This document shows, one piece after another, positions 52,868 through 60,801 of a DNA stretch of 64,000 nucleotides. The notes beneath the pieces were generated by a model that ran no database searches, had not been told where the DNA came from, and worked only from the letters and a program-made list of their open reading frames with translations. The position numbers and the translations under genes are program-made. This DNA is from Acidimicrobiaceae bacterium. GTDB lineage: Bacteria > Actinomycetota > Acidimicrobiia > Acidimicrobiales > Poriferisodalaceae. How positions within the stretch are numbered: the first letter of the stretch is position 1; each line of letters starts with the position of its first letter. The stretch covers positions 1 through 64,000 of the forward strand of contig PBKA01000003.1 in the NCBI GenBank assembly GCA_002721305.1, given 5' to 3'.

Positions 52868-53899
52868 ATGTTGGAAACCACCACACTCGGCCACAAGACC
52901 GGCTTAAAGGTGCCGCGACTTTGCTTGGGAACAATGAACTTCGGTGAACCTGGGCGGGGACATCAAGGTGACTGGACACTGGGACTCAAAGATGCCCGCC
53001 CGATTTTTCAAGCGGCTATCGAGTCGGGACTGTTTTATTTCGACACAGCTGATATCTACGGCGTCGGTGCCTGCGAGGAGGTCGTTGGCCAATTGCTGCG
53101 CGAATTGCTCCCTAGAGACCAGTACGTCATTAACACAAAGATTTCGATGCCCATGGGTCGCGGCGCTAATCAGGGAGGTCTGTCCCGAAAACACATCTTC
53201 GAGGGTGTTGAGGACTCACTCCAACGTTTAGGCCTCGACTACGTCGATCAATTGATCATCCACCGTCACCCTCACGGCGTCAGAGGAGCAGCAGCCGTGC
53301 CCATAGAGGAGACTCTTGAAGCGTTGCACGACGTAGTCAAAGCAGGCAAGGCGCTCTACATTGGCGCATCATCAATGTTTGCGTGGCAATTCGCTGAACT
53401 GCAACTAACGGCCCGGCTCAACGGTTGGACAGAGTTTGTGAGCATGCAAAATCACTACAACCTCATCTATCGCGAAGAAGAACGCGAGATGAACCCATAT
53501 TGCTTGAGTAGCGGAGTAGCCCTTCAACCATGGTCTCCCTTAGCACGCGGAATTCTTGCTGGTGCCTACCGCGGGAGCTTGGAAGGCGGCACGACGGACC
53601 GCTCGACTGGTCAAGACCGAGCGCGAACTGAGTCTCTCTATCGAGGCGAAATGGACTTTGCGATCGCGGACCGGGTCATCAAGCTGGCCGAAGAACGCGA
53701 CTGTAGGCCTGCTCAAATAGCGATAGCGTGGCTACTTTCAAAACCTGGAGTGACAGCACCAGTGGTTGGCGTATCTAAGGTCCAGCAACTCCATCAGCTA
53801 GTCGAAGCCTGCTCTATCGAGTTATCCGTCGAAGAGACAACACATTTGGAAGAGCTCTATCGTCCGGTCGACAATCTGCTGTCTATAGGAACTTCCTAG
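52868..53899 (+). CDS. Aldo/keto reductase
   Basis: A 343-residue NADPH-dependent AKR with Asp59 and Tyr64 in DTADIYG, the catalytic Lys in INTKI and His in LIIHRHPHG. QPWSPLARGILAG and the C-terminal GVSKVQQL cofactor site are typical of the Kv-beta/YajO-like branch. The substrate is not clear. AGGA lies six bases before the ATG. It is divergent from the crotonase gene with 111 bp between. Confidence 0.92.
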   Translation: MLETTTLGHKTGLKVPRLCLGTMNFGEPGRGHQGDWTLGLKDARPIFQAAIESGLFYFDTADIYGVGACEEVVGQLLRELLPRDQYVINTKISMPMGRGANQGGLSRKHIFEGVEDSLQRLGLDYVDQLIIHRHPHGVRGAAAVPIEETLEALHDVVKAGKALYIGASSMFAWQFAELQLTARLNGWTEFVSMQNHYNLIYREEEREMNPYCLSSGVALQPWSPLARGILAGAYRGSLEGGTTDRSTGQDRARTESLYRGEMDFAIADRVIKLAEERDCRPAQIAIAWLLSKPGVTAPVVGVSKVQQLHQLVEACSIELSVEETTHLEELYRPVDNLLSIGTS

Positions 53900-53969
53900 A
53901 TTCCTCTATTTGAAGTTTCTTTTACTCACCCGCTCCAGGGGAGCTAGCCTCATCTCTCAGTTCAAGGTG

Positions 53970-53986
53970 AGACGTCATGAACGTCT
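53970..53986. promoter_or_regulatory. Perfect inverted repeat upstream of the alcohol dehydrogenase
   Basis: AGACGT-CATGA-ACGTCT, 6-bp perfect arms with a 5-base centre, ends 18 bp before the GTG start of the dehydrogenase. Its position fits an operator for a dimeric regulator such as TetR. No regulator gene is nearby. Confidence 0.4.
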
Positions 53987-54004
53987 AGGCCGAAAGGGTT
54001 TGAT

Positions 54005-55093
54005 GTGAAAGCGGCAGTACTAAACGAAATTCCAGGCGAACTTGAAATCGAAGATGTACAGATCGACAAACCTGGACCACGAGAAGTACTTATCCAGACT
54101 TCCGCTGCGGGGTTATGTCACAGTGACCTGCACTTCATGGAGGGGAAGTACCCATATATGACACCCGCTGTACTCGGTCATGAGTCAGCGGGAATTGTGG
54201 AGGCAGTTGGATCCGACGTCACCTATGTCAAGCCTGGCGATCACGTCATCACTTGCCTTTCGGTGTTCTGCGGTCATTGCTCTTACTGCATGGAGGGTCG
54301 CCCTTCTATTTGCTCGGGTAAAGATCTCGAATGCAACCGAGGACCTGATGAACCTTCACGTTTGACCATTGACGGTGCACCGGCTTGGCAATTTCTCAAT
54401 CTCTCTTCATTTGCCGAACAGATGCTGGTCCACGAACACGCAATTGTAAAAATCCGTGACGACATGCCCCTTGACCGTGCCTCACTCATCGGATGCGGCG
54501 TTATGACCGGTGTCGGGGCGGTCTTTCGTACCGCCCGCGTGGAACCAGGAGAGACCGTAGCCGTATTTGGAGCTGGAGGCATCGGTCTCGCCGCCGTTCA
54601 GGCAGCGCGAATCGCCGGCGCCGGCAGAATTATTGCTGTCGACATGATCGACACCAAGCTCGAAGTGGCTCGCCAAATGGGCGCTACGGACACGGTGAAC
54701 GCTGCGGACACTGATGCTGTGGGAAGCATCCACGAGATGACCGGTGGCGGAGTCCACAAGTCGTTTGAAGCTGTGGGCTTGAAACAAACCACTGAGCAGT
54801 CATTTCAGAGTCTCCGCAACGGCGGCACAGCAACTGTCATTGGCATGATCCCGATCGGAACAAACATCGAGATCCACGGCGTCGATTTCCTTTTCGAGAA
54901 GAAGATTCAAGGCTCAAATATGGGCTCGAACCAGTTCCGAACAGATATGCCGCGACTAGTGGATATGTACTTGGATGGTCGCTTGATGCTTGACGAAATG
55001 GTTTCTGCGCGAATCAGCCTAAACGAGATCAACCAAGGCTTCGAAGCTATGAAATCAGGTTCAGTGACAAGATCGGTTATAACTTTCAACTGA
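54005..55093 (+). CDS. Zinc-dependent alcohol dehydrogenase (class III-like)
   Basis: A 362-residue MDR enzyme. Catalytic zinc ligands are Cys38 and His59 (GHE). Structural zinc cysteines appear in CGHCSYCMEGRPSIC (89, 92, 95, 103). The cofactor loop is GAGGIGLAAVQ (near 190), with an acidic residue following (VDMID), so NAD(H) is likely. It resembles actinobacterial mycothiol/NDMA-linked or aldehyde-forming dehydrogenases. The start is GTG with a weak purine-rich site. Confidence 0.92.
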   Translation: MKAAVLNEIPGELEIEDVQIDKPGPREVLIQTSAAGLCHSDLHFMEGKYPYMTPAVLGHESAGIVEAVGSDVTYVKPGDHVITCLSVFCGHCSYCMEGRPSICSGKDLECNRGPDEPSRLTIDGAPAWQFLNLSSFAEQMLVHEHAIVKIRDDMPLDRASLIGCGVMTGVGAVFRTARVEPGETVAVFGAGGIGLAAVQAARIAGAGRIIAVDMIDTKLEVARQMGATDTVNAADTDAVGSIHEMTGGGVHKSFEAVGLKQTTEQSFQSLRNGGTATVIGMIPIGTNIEIHGVDFLFEKKIQGSNMGSNQFRTDMPRLVDMYLDGRLMLDEMVSARISLNEINQGFEAMKSGSVTRSVITFN

Positions 55094-55122
55094 TTTGTCG
55101 GCCGATTTGAGCGGTTTGGCCC

Positions 55123-56595
55123 TCACCAGTCATAGACGGTGTTGAAAACACCGCGGACCCTGCCCACTAGCGTGCACGCGTTAACTTTCTTAGCGCGTAA
55201 CACGTTGATCGCCGCGTCGTTGACTCGATCCACTGCTAGTTGACCTTCGTACACCGCCTCATCGATGCCAGCAAAGGCTGCTCCAACATCGGCCAGACTG
55301 CCGAGGACCATCAGATCAGCCCCAGCTCCCAACGCCATAACGACTGCTTCCTCTATCGGCCAGCGATCGGACACAGCTTTCATGTTGAGCGCATCTGTAA
55401 CTACCAACCCTTCGAAACCCAGGTCATCTCTCAAAAGGCCTTGGACGGCGGCGCTTGAAAGGGACGAGGGCAGCCCATTTGTCACTTCAGGAATCTCCGT
55501 ATGGCCGACCATAATGGCCGATTTGCCAGTGGCTATAGCGGCTTCGAACGGAACTAGGTCAGTCTTGATTAGCTCATGTAACGGCGGCCCGACAGATCTC
55601 CCGTCGTGTGAGTCGAAATCAGCAGACCCATGACCGGGGAAGTGTTTGGCAACTGTCAAAACACCACCGTCACTGAAGCCTTCGATGGTCGCCACGCCGT
55701 AGTCGACAACTAGCGCTGGGTCATTGGAAAAAGACCGATCCCCTATTCCCGGTCCGGCACCTACATCTAGGACGGGCGCGAAGTTGACGTCGAAACCAAA
55801 TTCAAGCATCCGAATTGCGTGACGTTCCGCCCGCTGGGCCACAATTTCGAGACGCTCATTTACTTGTCGAGCAGGGCTTGGTAGGTCGGGCAAGATGTGA
55901 TGTAGCCGCTGAACTCGGCCGCCTTCTTCGTCAGCTGCCATCAGCAGCGGGATCCTATTCGCAAATTCTTGTAGCTCGTCGACCCTTCTTCCGATCCACG
56001 GCGTTGCTCCCCCTGATAACAAAATTCCTGCGATCTGATGATCGCGCGCTTCTTCTACGGCGGCTCCAAACTGAGATTCTTCCATCGTTGGTAACAGCAG
56101 TTGACCGATTCGTACCGCTCGCGGCAGCTCGGCGACACACCCACGATCAATGGTGTCGATCCATCGGCCTCGCATGAGTTGCTTCACAGCCAATCCGGAC
56201 AACCATCCGGATGGGCGTTCATGCCCTGTAAAGATTCGTGGTCCCGGATCTCCAATCGCGACTTTCGTTCCGTTGACCAATTCAAGCCAAATTCCCAAGG
56301 CGCCCGGCGCTCCTTCGTAGGCGGTGCGAACTTTGTCCGTCAAAGGTTCGCTCTCACCGAGGGGCGGGATGATGTTCGTACCAACCACTTCTACGGTTCC
56401 GTCAGCGGAGACAATCCAGTATCCGATTCCACCCGGACCATCTAGGACTGCGACGACGGTGGAGTCCGGTGTTAACGGCTGAATTGACGTCTGAGCTGCC
56501 AGGTGCCCTGTTCCTTGAGGCGCCAAGAAAAAGATGATGGTGGAGGCCGCCAGAAAATGAGATGCCCGTGACCGCTGTCGAGTGCGTTTAGTCAC
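55123..56595 (-). CDS. Secreted GH3 beta-N-acetylhexosaminidase-like protein
   Basis: A 490-residue GH3 hydrolase with an N-terminal hydrophobic segment (about 14-30), likely exported. An 80-residue N-terminal part carries GYWIVSADGTVEVVG, like propeller repeats of Acidimicrobiia surface proteins. The GH3 domain has KHFPGHGSADFDSHDG (near 316, with the NagZ-type His/Asp pair) and the nucleophile Asp in VVTDALNM (near 398). It probably cleaves GlcNAc from peptidoglycan. The GTG start at 56595 has GGGAG five bases upstream and overlaps the upstream gene by eight bases. Confidence 0.87.
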   Translation of the reverse strand: MTKRTRQRSRASHFLAASTIIFFLAPQGTGHLAAQTSIQPLTPDSTVVAVLDGPGGIGYWIVSADGTVEVVGTNIIPPLGESEPLTDKVRTAYEGAPGALGIWLELVNGTKVAIGDPGPRIFTGHERPSGWLSGLAVKQLMRGRWIDTIDRGCVAELPRAVRIGQLLLPTMEESQFGAAVEEARDHQIAGILLSGGATPWIGRRVDELQEFANRIPLLMAADEEGGRVQRLHHILPDLPSPARQVNERLEIVAQRAERHAIRMLEFGFDVNFAPVLDVGAGPGIGDRSFSNDPALVVDYGVATIEGFSDGGVLTVAKHFPGHGSADFDSHDGRSVGPPLHELIKTDLVPFEAAIATGKSAIMVGHTEIPEVTNGLPSSLSSAAVQGLLRDDLGFEGLVVTDALNMKAVSDRWPIEEAVVMALGAGADLMVLGSLADVGAAFAGIDEAVYEGQLAVDRVNDAAINVLRAKKVNACTLVGRVRGVFNTVYDW

Positions 56596-58705
56596 GAATG
56601 CTCCCAATACTGATGTCAATTTCTTCAGCTGTTGGGAGCCGATAACTCAAAGAGATTTTCGTTGCCCCGAAATCTCTAACGAGGACGGGTACGTCTATTT
56701 GAACATGACGTAGTAAACAAAATGCTGCGTCCTCCGCTGGGCAGTAAAACACCGTCGCATCAGCCTGGATACGCATGTTTTCTTCTTCTTCGATGATTAG
56801 CGAGAATCCTTGGGGCATGTCTGGACCTTGAGCCCGGTAAGAATTCCTCCCAGCGATTCGTGAGTTCATTGCGTTGTCGATTCTTATGTCCAACACGAAT
56901 GTCCCATCGCTGTTGAATTCGTAGCCGTCGGGCACCACCAGATCTACAGTCACGTCGAGGACTCCCGGGGCGATAATTTTCTGAGGGAGAGTCACAATTT
57001 CATCTGCTGCTGTGCGATGAAGAAGCGCTGCTGCCTTCTGGTTGCTGAGTACGAACGTGTTGAGTTGCCCTGTGTTGGTATTAAGGGTACGAATCCTGTG
57101 ATTATTGGTGTCCGCTACAAACAAGATCTCGTCGGCCACGCTCAACCCACTTGGTTCAGCAAGCTGAGCGGCTTCGCCAACACCGTCCCTTGAGCCGGGT
57201 AGTCCACTTCCTGCAACCAGTCGTGAGTTTCCGGTGGCGAGGTCTATGACCTTTATACGGTGGTTATAGGTATCGGCGATGTATAGATCGTTACCAACCA
57301 TTTCAATGCCGACAGCGTGTTGAAGCATTGTCTCCTGTTGGGTACCTACTTCATCTCCCCAGGAAAATAGTCCTTTCCCGATGAGGGTGGTGAGTTGCCC
57401 ATCGTTACCCAGTTCAATCGAACGAATTGCGCTCGCTTCAGGGTCTGTAAACCAAAGAGTGGAACTGTCCGCTACCAGACCTGAAGGCTGAGAAAGAGTG
57501 GCTGAAAGGCGATGCCCGTCATCAAGTCCCTCGGCTCCAGTTCCAGCAAAAATATCGGTCCAGCTGGCAGTTCCACCTCCATCGGCTAGCTCGATGACCC
57601 AAATTTGATGACGCCCGGCACCAGCGACAAACAGCTGATCCCCTATTCGTTCCACATCCCATGGCGACGCGAGTGCAGTCGATAAAGGTGGGCCCGGGAC
57701 AACACGGTGCGTTGATCCGCCAGTTCCGGCCAGAGTCCCCACGGTGCGTCGTGACAGATCGACGACTCTTATCGCATGGTTCGCGCGGTCGGCAACATAG
57801 AGGTACCTTCCTGTTGACGAAAGCGCCATTCCTTGAGGCTGACTAAATCTGGCGTCGCCCCAAGAACCGTTGACCAGGCCCTCTGTTCCGCCACCAATCG
57901 TGTCCAGTATTCGTCCTGTGAGGTCCGTGACGATGATCCGATTATGACCGGAGTCGGCGATGAAGAGCTTGTTGCTAGCTTTATCGGCAAGTACCTTGCC
58001 CGGAAAACTCAGAACCGTGGGGATCGGTTTTTCGTCCGCTGTTATTGCTTCTAAGGGCCGGACATCGATGAGTCCTGCTGTGCCATATTCAAGGCTCATT
58101 CGGTCAATGACGGGCTGAAAGAGCGGATAGATGCCCTCTCCTGCATGACTCCCAACTACCCGGCCGAGAGGATCAATTAATACAAGGGTTGGCCATGCCC
58201 GGACTCGGTAAGCACGTCGCAAGTATTCGTAGGCATCGTTTACCACGGGATGCCGGACCTGTAACCGTTGCACTGCGTGCTTCACTGCGCCACTCGTTCG
58301 TTCATGGTCAAACTTCGCCCAGTGAACACCTACCACCACGAGCGAATCGGGGTACTCATCTTCCAGTCGATGTAAATCAGGTATGACGTGAAGGCAGTTG
58401 ATGCAACCTTGCGTCCAGAAGTCGAGGATGACGATTTTGCCTCGAAGATCGGACACTAATGACAGCGGCCGTTCCACATTGAACCAGTCGAGACCATGGG
58501 GAATCTCCGGTGCAGCAATCTCTCCTGCATAGGTGAAGTCAAGTTCAGCTTTCAGCGTTGTGGACGCAGGAGCGGGTTCAGATATCTCCGACCTTGGGGA
58601 AGGAACTGTTCCTTGGCTGTTAGGGCGGTCTGTCGTGTTCGACCCACAGGCCGCCAGGATGCTCAACATGAGCAGAGCGAGCACCAGGAGGGTTCGTCGG
58701 GACAT
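56588..58705 (-). CDS. Thioredoxin-NHL repeat lipoprotein (NHLRC2-like)
   Basis: A 705-residue exported lipoprotein (lipobox LAAC, Cys20). A TlpA/thioredoxin-like domain (about 60-205) has the redox pair CINC (101-104) in FWTQGCINC. It is followed by a six-bladed NHL propeller (about 235-545, repeated 'YVADRANHAIR' and 'ADTYNHRIK' type blades). A C-terminal beta domain (about 575-705) resembles the end of NHLRC2. The architecture matches NHLRC2 proteins of bacteria and animals, whose function is unsettled. It overlaps the GH3 gene by eight bases. Confidence 0.88.
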   Translation of the reverse strand: MSRRTLLVLALLMLSILAACGSNTTDRPNSQGTVPSPRSEISEPAPASTTLKAELDFTYAGEIAAPEIPHGLDWFNVERPLSLVSDLRGKIVILDFWTQGCINCLHVIPDLHRLEDEYPDSLVVVGVHWAKFDHERTSGAVKHAVQRLQVRHPVVNDAYEYLRRAYRVRAWPTLVLIDPLGRVVGSHAGEGIYPLFQPVIDRMSLEYGTAGLIDVRPLEAITADEKPIPTVLSFPGKVLADKASNKLFIADSGHNRIIVTDLTGRILDTIGGGTEGLVNGSWGDARFSQPQGMALSSTGRYLYVADRANHAIRVVDLSRRTVGTLAGTGGSTHRVVPGPPLSTALASPWDVERIGDQLFVAGAGRHQIWVIELADGGGTASWTDIFAGTGAEGLDDGHRLSATLSQPSGLVADSSTLWFTDPEASAIRSIELGNDGQLTTLIGKGLFSWGDEVGTQQETMLQHAVGIEMVGNDLYIADTYNHRIKVIDLATGNSRLVAGSGLPGSRDGVGEAAQLAEPSGLSVADEILFVADTNNHRIRTLNTNTGQLNTFVLSNQKAAALLHRTAADEIVTLPQKIIAPGVLDVTVDLVVPDGYEFNSDGTFVLDIRIDNAMNSRIAGRNSYRAQGPDMPQGFSLIIEEEENMRIQADATVFYCPAEDAAFCLLRHVQIDVPVLVRDFGATKISLSYRLPTAEEIDISIGSIRD

Positions 58706-58745
58706 TGGCTAGCTAATTCGCATGGTTGGTTTCTCGACCTCGGGC

Positions 58746-59246
58746 TCAGGTCTTCAACCGAGAATCAATGACACCGGTGTCGAAGCCCGCTAGATGGAGC
58801 CCACCGTGAAATCTCGCATGTTCAATCTTTAGACATCGGTCCATCACGACATCTAATCCCGCGTTGAGGGCCACCGTTGCTGCTTCAATGTTCCACAGTC
58901 CAAGTTGTGCCCAAAATGATTGAGAACCAATGGCGGCGGCTTCTTCTGCAACTTCCGGTAAGTCTTCGGAACGTCGGAAGACGTTCACCATGTCGGGAAC
59001 TTTCGGCAGTTCCGCCAGAGTGGGATAACAGGGTTGATCAAGTATTTCTTCGGCCATCGGATTCACAAAATACACTTCGAAATCCGCACTCGAACTGAGC
59101 AGGTAGGTGGCCACAAAATTGCTTGGTCGCGCGACACTGGCTGACACGCCGACCATTGCCACCGTCTTGGTCCGCTTAAGGAGCGCAAGGCGTTCTGTTG
59201 CGGATGGTTCACTCCAACCCGGGACAGGCTCGTGGGGCACGGTCAC
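58746..59246 (-). CDS. CoA-binding protein (YccU-like)
   Basis: A 166-residue single Rossmann-type CoA-binding domain. It shows TVAMVGVSASVARPS (nucleotide loop), YFVNPMAEEILDQPCYPTLAELP and VMDRCLKIEH. Its role is unknown; the conserved Cys in DRCLKIEH is typical. The GTG start overlaps the metY stop by four bases, so it belongs to that operon. Confidence 0.9.
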   Translation of the reverse strand: MTVPHEPVPGWSEPSATERLALLKRTKTVAMVGVSASVARPSNFVATYLLSSSADFEVYFVNPMAEEILDQPCYPTLAELPKVPDMVNVFRRSEDLPEVAEEAAAIGSQSFWAQLGLWNIEAATVALNAGLDVVMDRCLKIEHARFHGGLHLAGFDTGVIDSRLKT

Positions 59247-60532
59247 AATTCACTCGCTTTCGATAATGCCTGATCGAGATCCCAAACAATGTCGTCAAGG
59301 TCTTCGAGTCCCACGGAGATTCTGACCATGTCTTCACTGACCCCGCCAGTGGCCAAGGCCTCGTCTGAGAGCTGTTGGTGCGTTGTCGAGGCCGGGTGGA
59401 TCACCAACGTCCGCGCGTCACCGACGTTTGCGAGGTGACTAATAACTTGAAGTGACTCGATGAATCTAGCTCCAGCTGCTCGACCTCCTTTGACTCCAAA
59501 GGTGAAGATGGCCCCTGGTCCCTTGGGCATGTATTTCTGTGCCAGATCGAAATAGCGGGAGTCCGAAAGACCGGCGTAGTTGACCCAATTCACCATCGAG
59601 TGCTCATCAAGGTGTTCAGCGACGGCTTGCGCATTCGTTACATGCGCGTCCATTCGGAATGGCAATGTTTCTATTCCTTGAAGCAGAAGAAATGCATTGA
59701 TGGGCGACATCGAGGCTCCGATGTCTCTTAGCTGTTCTGCGCGCAGTTTGGTACAAAAAGCGTATTCTCCGAAGTTTTCCCAAAACTTCAGCCCGTTGTA
59801 GCTTTCGACCGGTTCCGTCATCTGCGGAAAGCGGCCACTTCCCCAGTCAAAACGACCTGACTCAGTCACCACACCCCCAATCGAATTTCCGTGGCCACCT
59901 ATGAATTTGGTTGCCGAGTGCAAGACAATGTCCGCTCCATGGTTAAGTGGTTGACAGAGATAGGGAGTGGCGAAGGTGCCATCGACGACGAGAGGCAAGT
60001 CTTCGGAATGAGCTATATCGGCGATGGCAGAGAGATCGGGAATGGACCCTGAAGGGTTGCCGACGATTTCGGTGTACAGAAACTTAGTGTTTTCGTCTAT
60101 AGCTTCGGCATATGCATCCGGGGCATCGCCATCGACAAATCGTGCTTCTATACCAAACCGGCCAAGTGTCACATCGAAAAGGGTGTGAGTTCCTCCGTAC
60201 AACGCCGAAGAAGTAACGAGATTGTCGCCATGATGCGTTAGAGCTGCTGCAGTCAAGAATTCGGCCGACATTCCTGATGCGGTCGCCACTGATCCGATTC
60301 CGCCTTCAAGGCTGGCCATTCTTTCTTCGAAAGCGTTGATCGTGGGATTGGAAATCCGGGTGTAGATGTTGCCGTACTTTTGGAGTGCAAATTTGTCTGC
60401 TGCGTCCGCTGTGTCTTCGAAAATGAAGCTGGTTGACTGATAAATAGGGACGGCACGCGAACCTGTGGTCGGATCGGGCCTGCCGCCTGCATGTAAGGCT
60501 CTGGTTCTGAATCCCCAATTACGGTCGTTCAC
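59243..60532 (-). CDS. metY: O-acetylhomoserine sulfhydrylase (MetY-type)
   Basis: A 429-residue Cys/Met-metabolism PLP enzyme. Motifs: PIYQSTSFIFEDT, RISNPTINAFEERMASLEGG, the PLP lysine in HSATKFIGGHG (near 208), and HPASTTHQQLS. It makes homocysteine from O-acetylhomoserine and sulfide. The length and the inserted region (near 225-265, FGEYAFCTKLRAEQLRD) fit MetY rather than MetB. The start is GTG, 22 bp after the DUF6457 gene. Confidence 0.93.
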   Translation of the reverse strand: MNDRNWGFRTRALHAGGRPDPTTGSRAVPIYQSTSFIFEDTADAADKFALQKYGNIYTRISNPTINAFEERMASLEGGIGSVATASGMSAEFLTAAALTHHGDNLVTSSALYGGTHTLFDVTLGRFGIEARFVDGDAPDAYAEAIDENTKFLYTEIVGNPSGSIPDLSAIADIAHSEDLPLVVDGTFATPYLCQPLNHGADIVLHSATKFIGGHGNSIGGVVTESGRFDWGSGRFPQMTEPVESYNGLKFWENFGEYAFCTKLRAEQLRDIGASMSPINAFLLLQGIETLPFRMDAHVTNAQAVAEHLDEHSMVNWVNYAGLSDSRYFDLAQKYMPKGPGAIFTFGVKGGRAAGARFIESLQVISHLANVGDARTLVIHPASTTHQQLSDEALATGGVSEDMVRISVGLEDLDDIVWDLDQALSKASEL

Positions 60533-60554
60533 AACATCGATTGTAGGTAATGCT

Positions 60555-60791
60555 TTAGCCGGCGCGTTCGCTCTCGTATTTTTGTACCAGTGACAAGGCT
60601 TCGGCTGGCTCTATTTTGGCCACACCGATCATCCAACAGGCGATCGGTGCGGCTATACGTTCAGAGCTGTGAGCCGCAACCCCAGCGAGATTCAGCAAGT
60701 TGTCAATCTCTCCAGGGCTAGGAGCGTCCAAGCCCAGTTCGTTAGCCAGACCTTCAATCCATTGTTGTGCTGAGGGGTTTTGATCCGACAT
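60555..60791 (-). CDS. DUF6457 small protein
   Basis: A 78-residue helical protein with QQWIEGLANELGLD, a linker and LLNLAGVAAHSSERIAAPI, then ACWMIG. This pattern is known from actinobacterial proteins near molybdopterin cofactor genes, but the function is unknown. Being encoded 10 bp after the molybdoenzyme supports such a link. I place the start at ATG 60791 after AAAGAGAAC; an upstream ATG would overlap the molybdoenzyme. Confidence 0.78.
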   Translation of the reverse strand: MSDQNPSAQQWIEGLANELGLDAPSPGEIDNLLNLAGVAAHSSERIAAPIACWMIGVAKIEPAEALSLVQKYESERAG

Positions 60792-60801
60792 GTTCTCTTT
60801 T

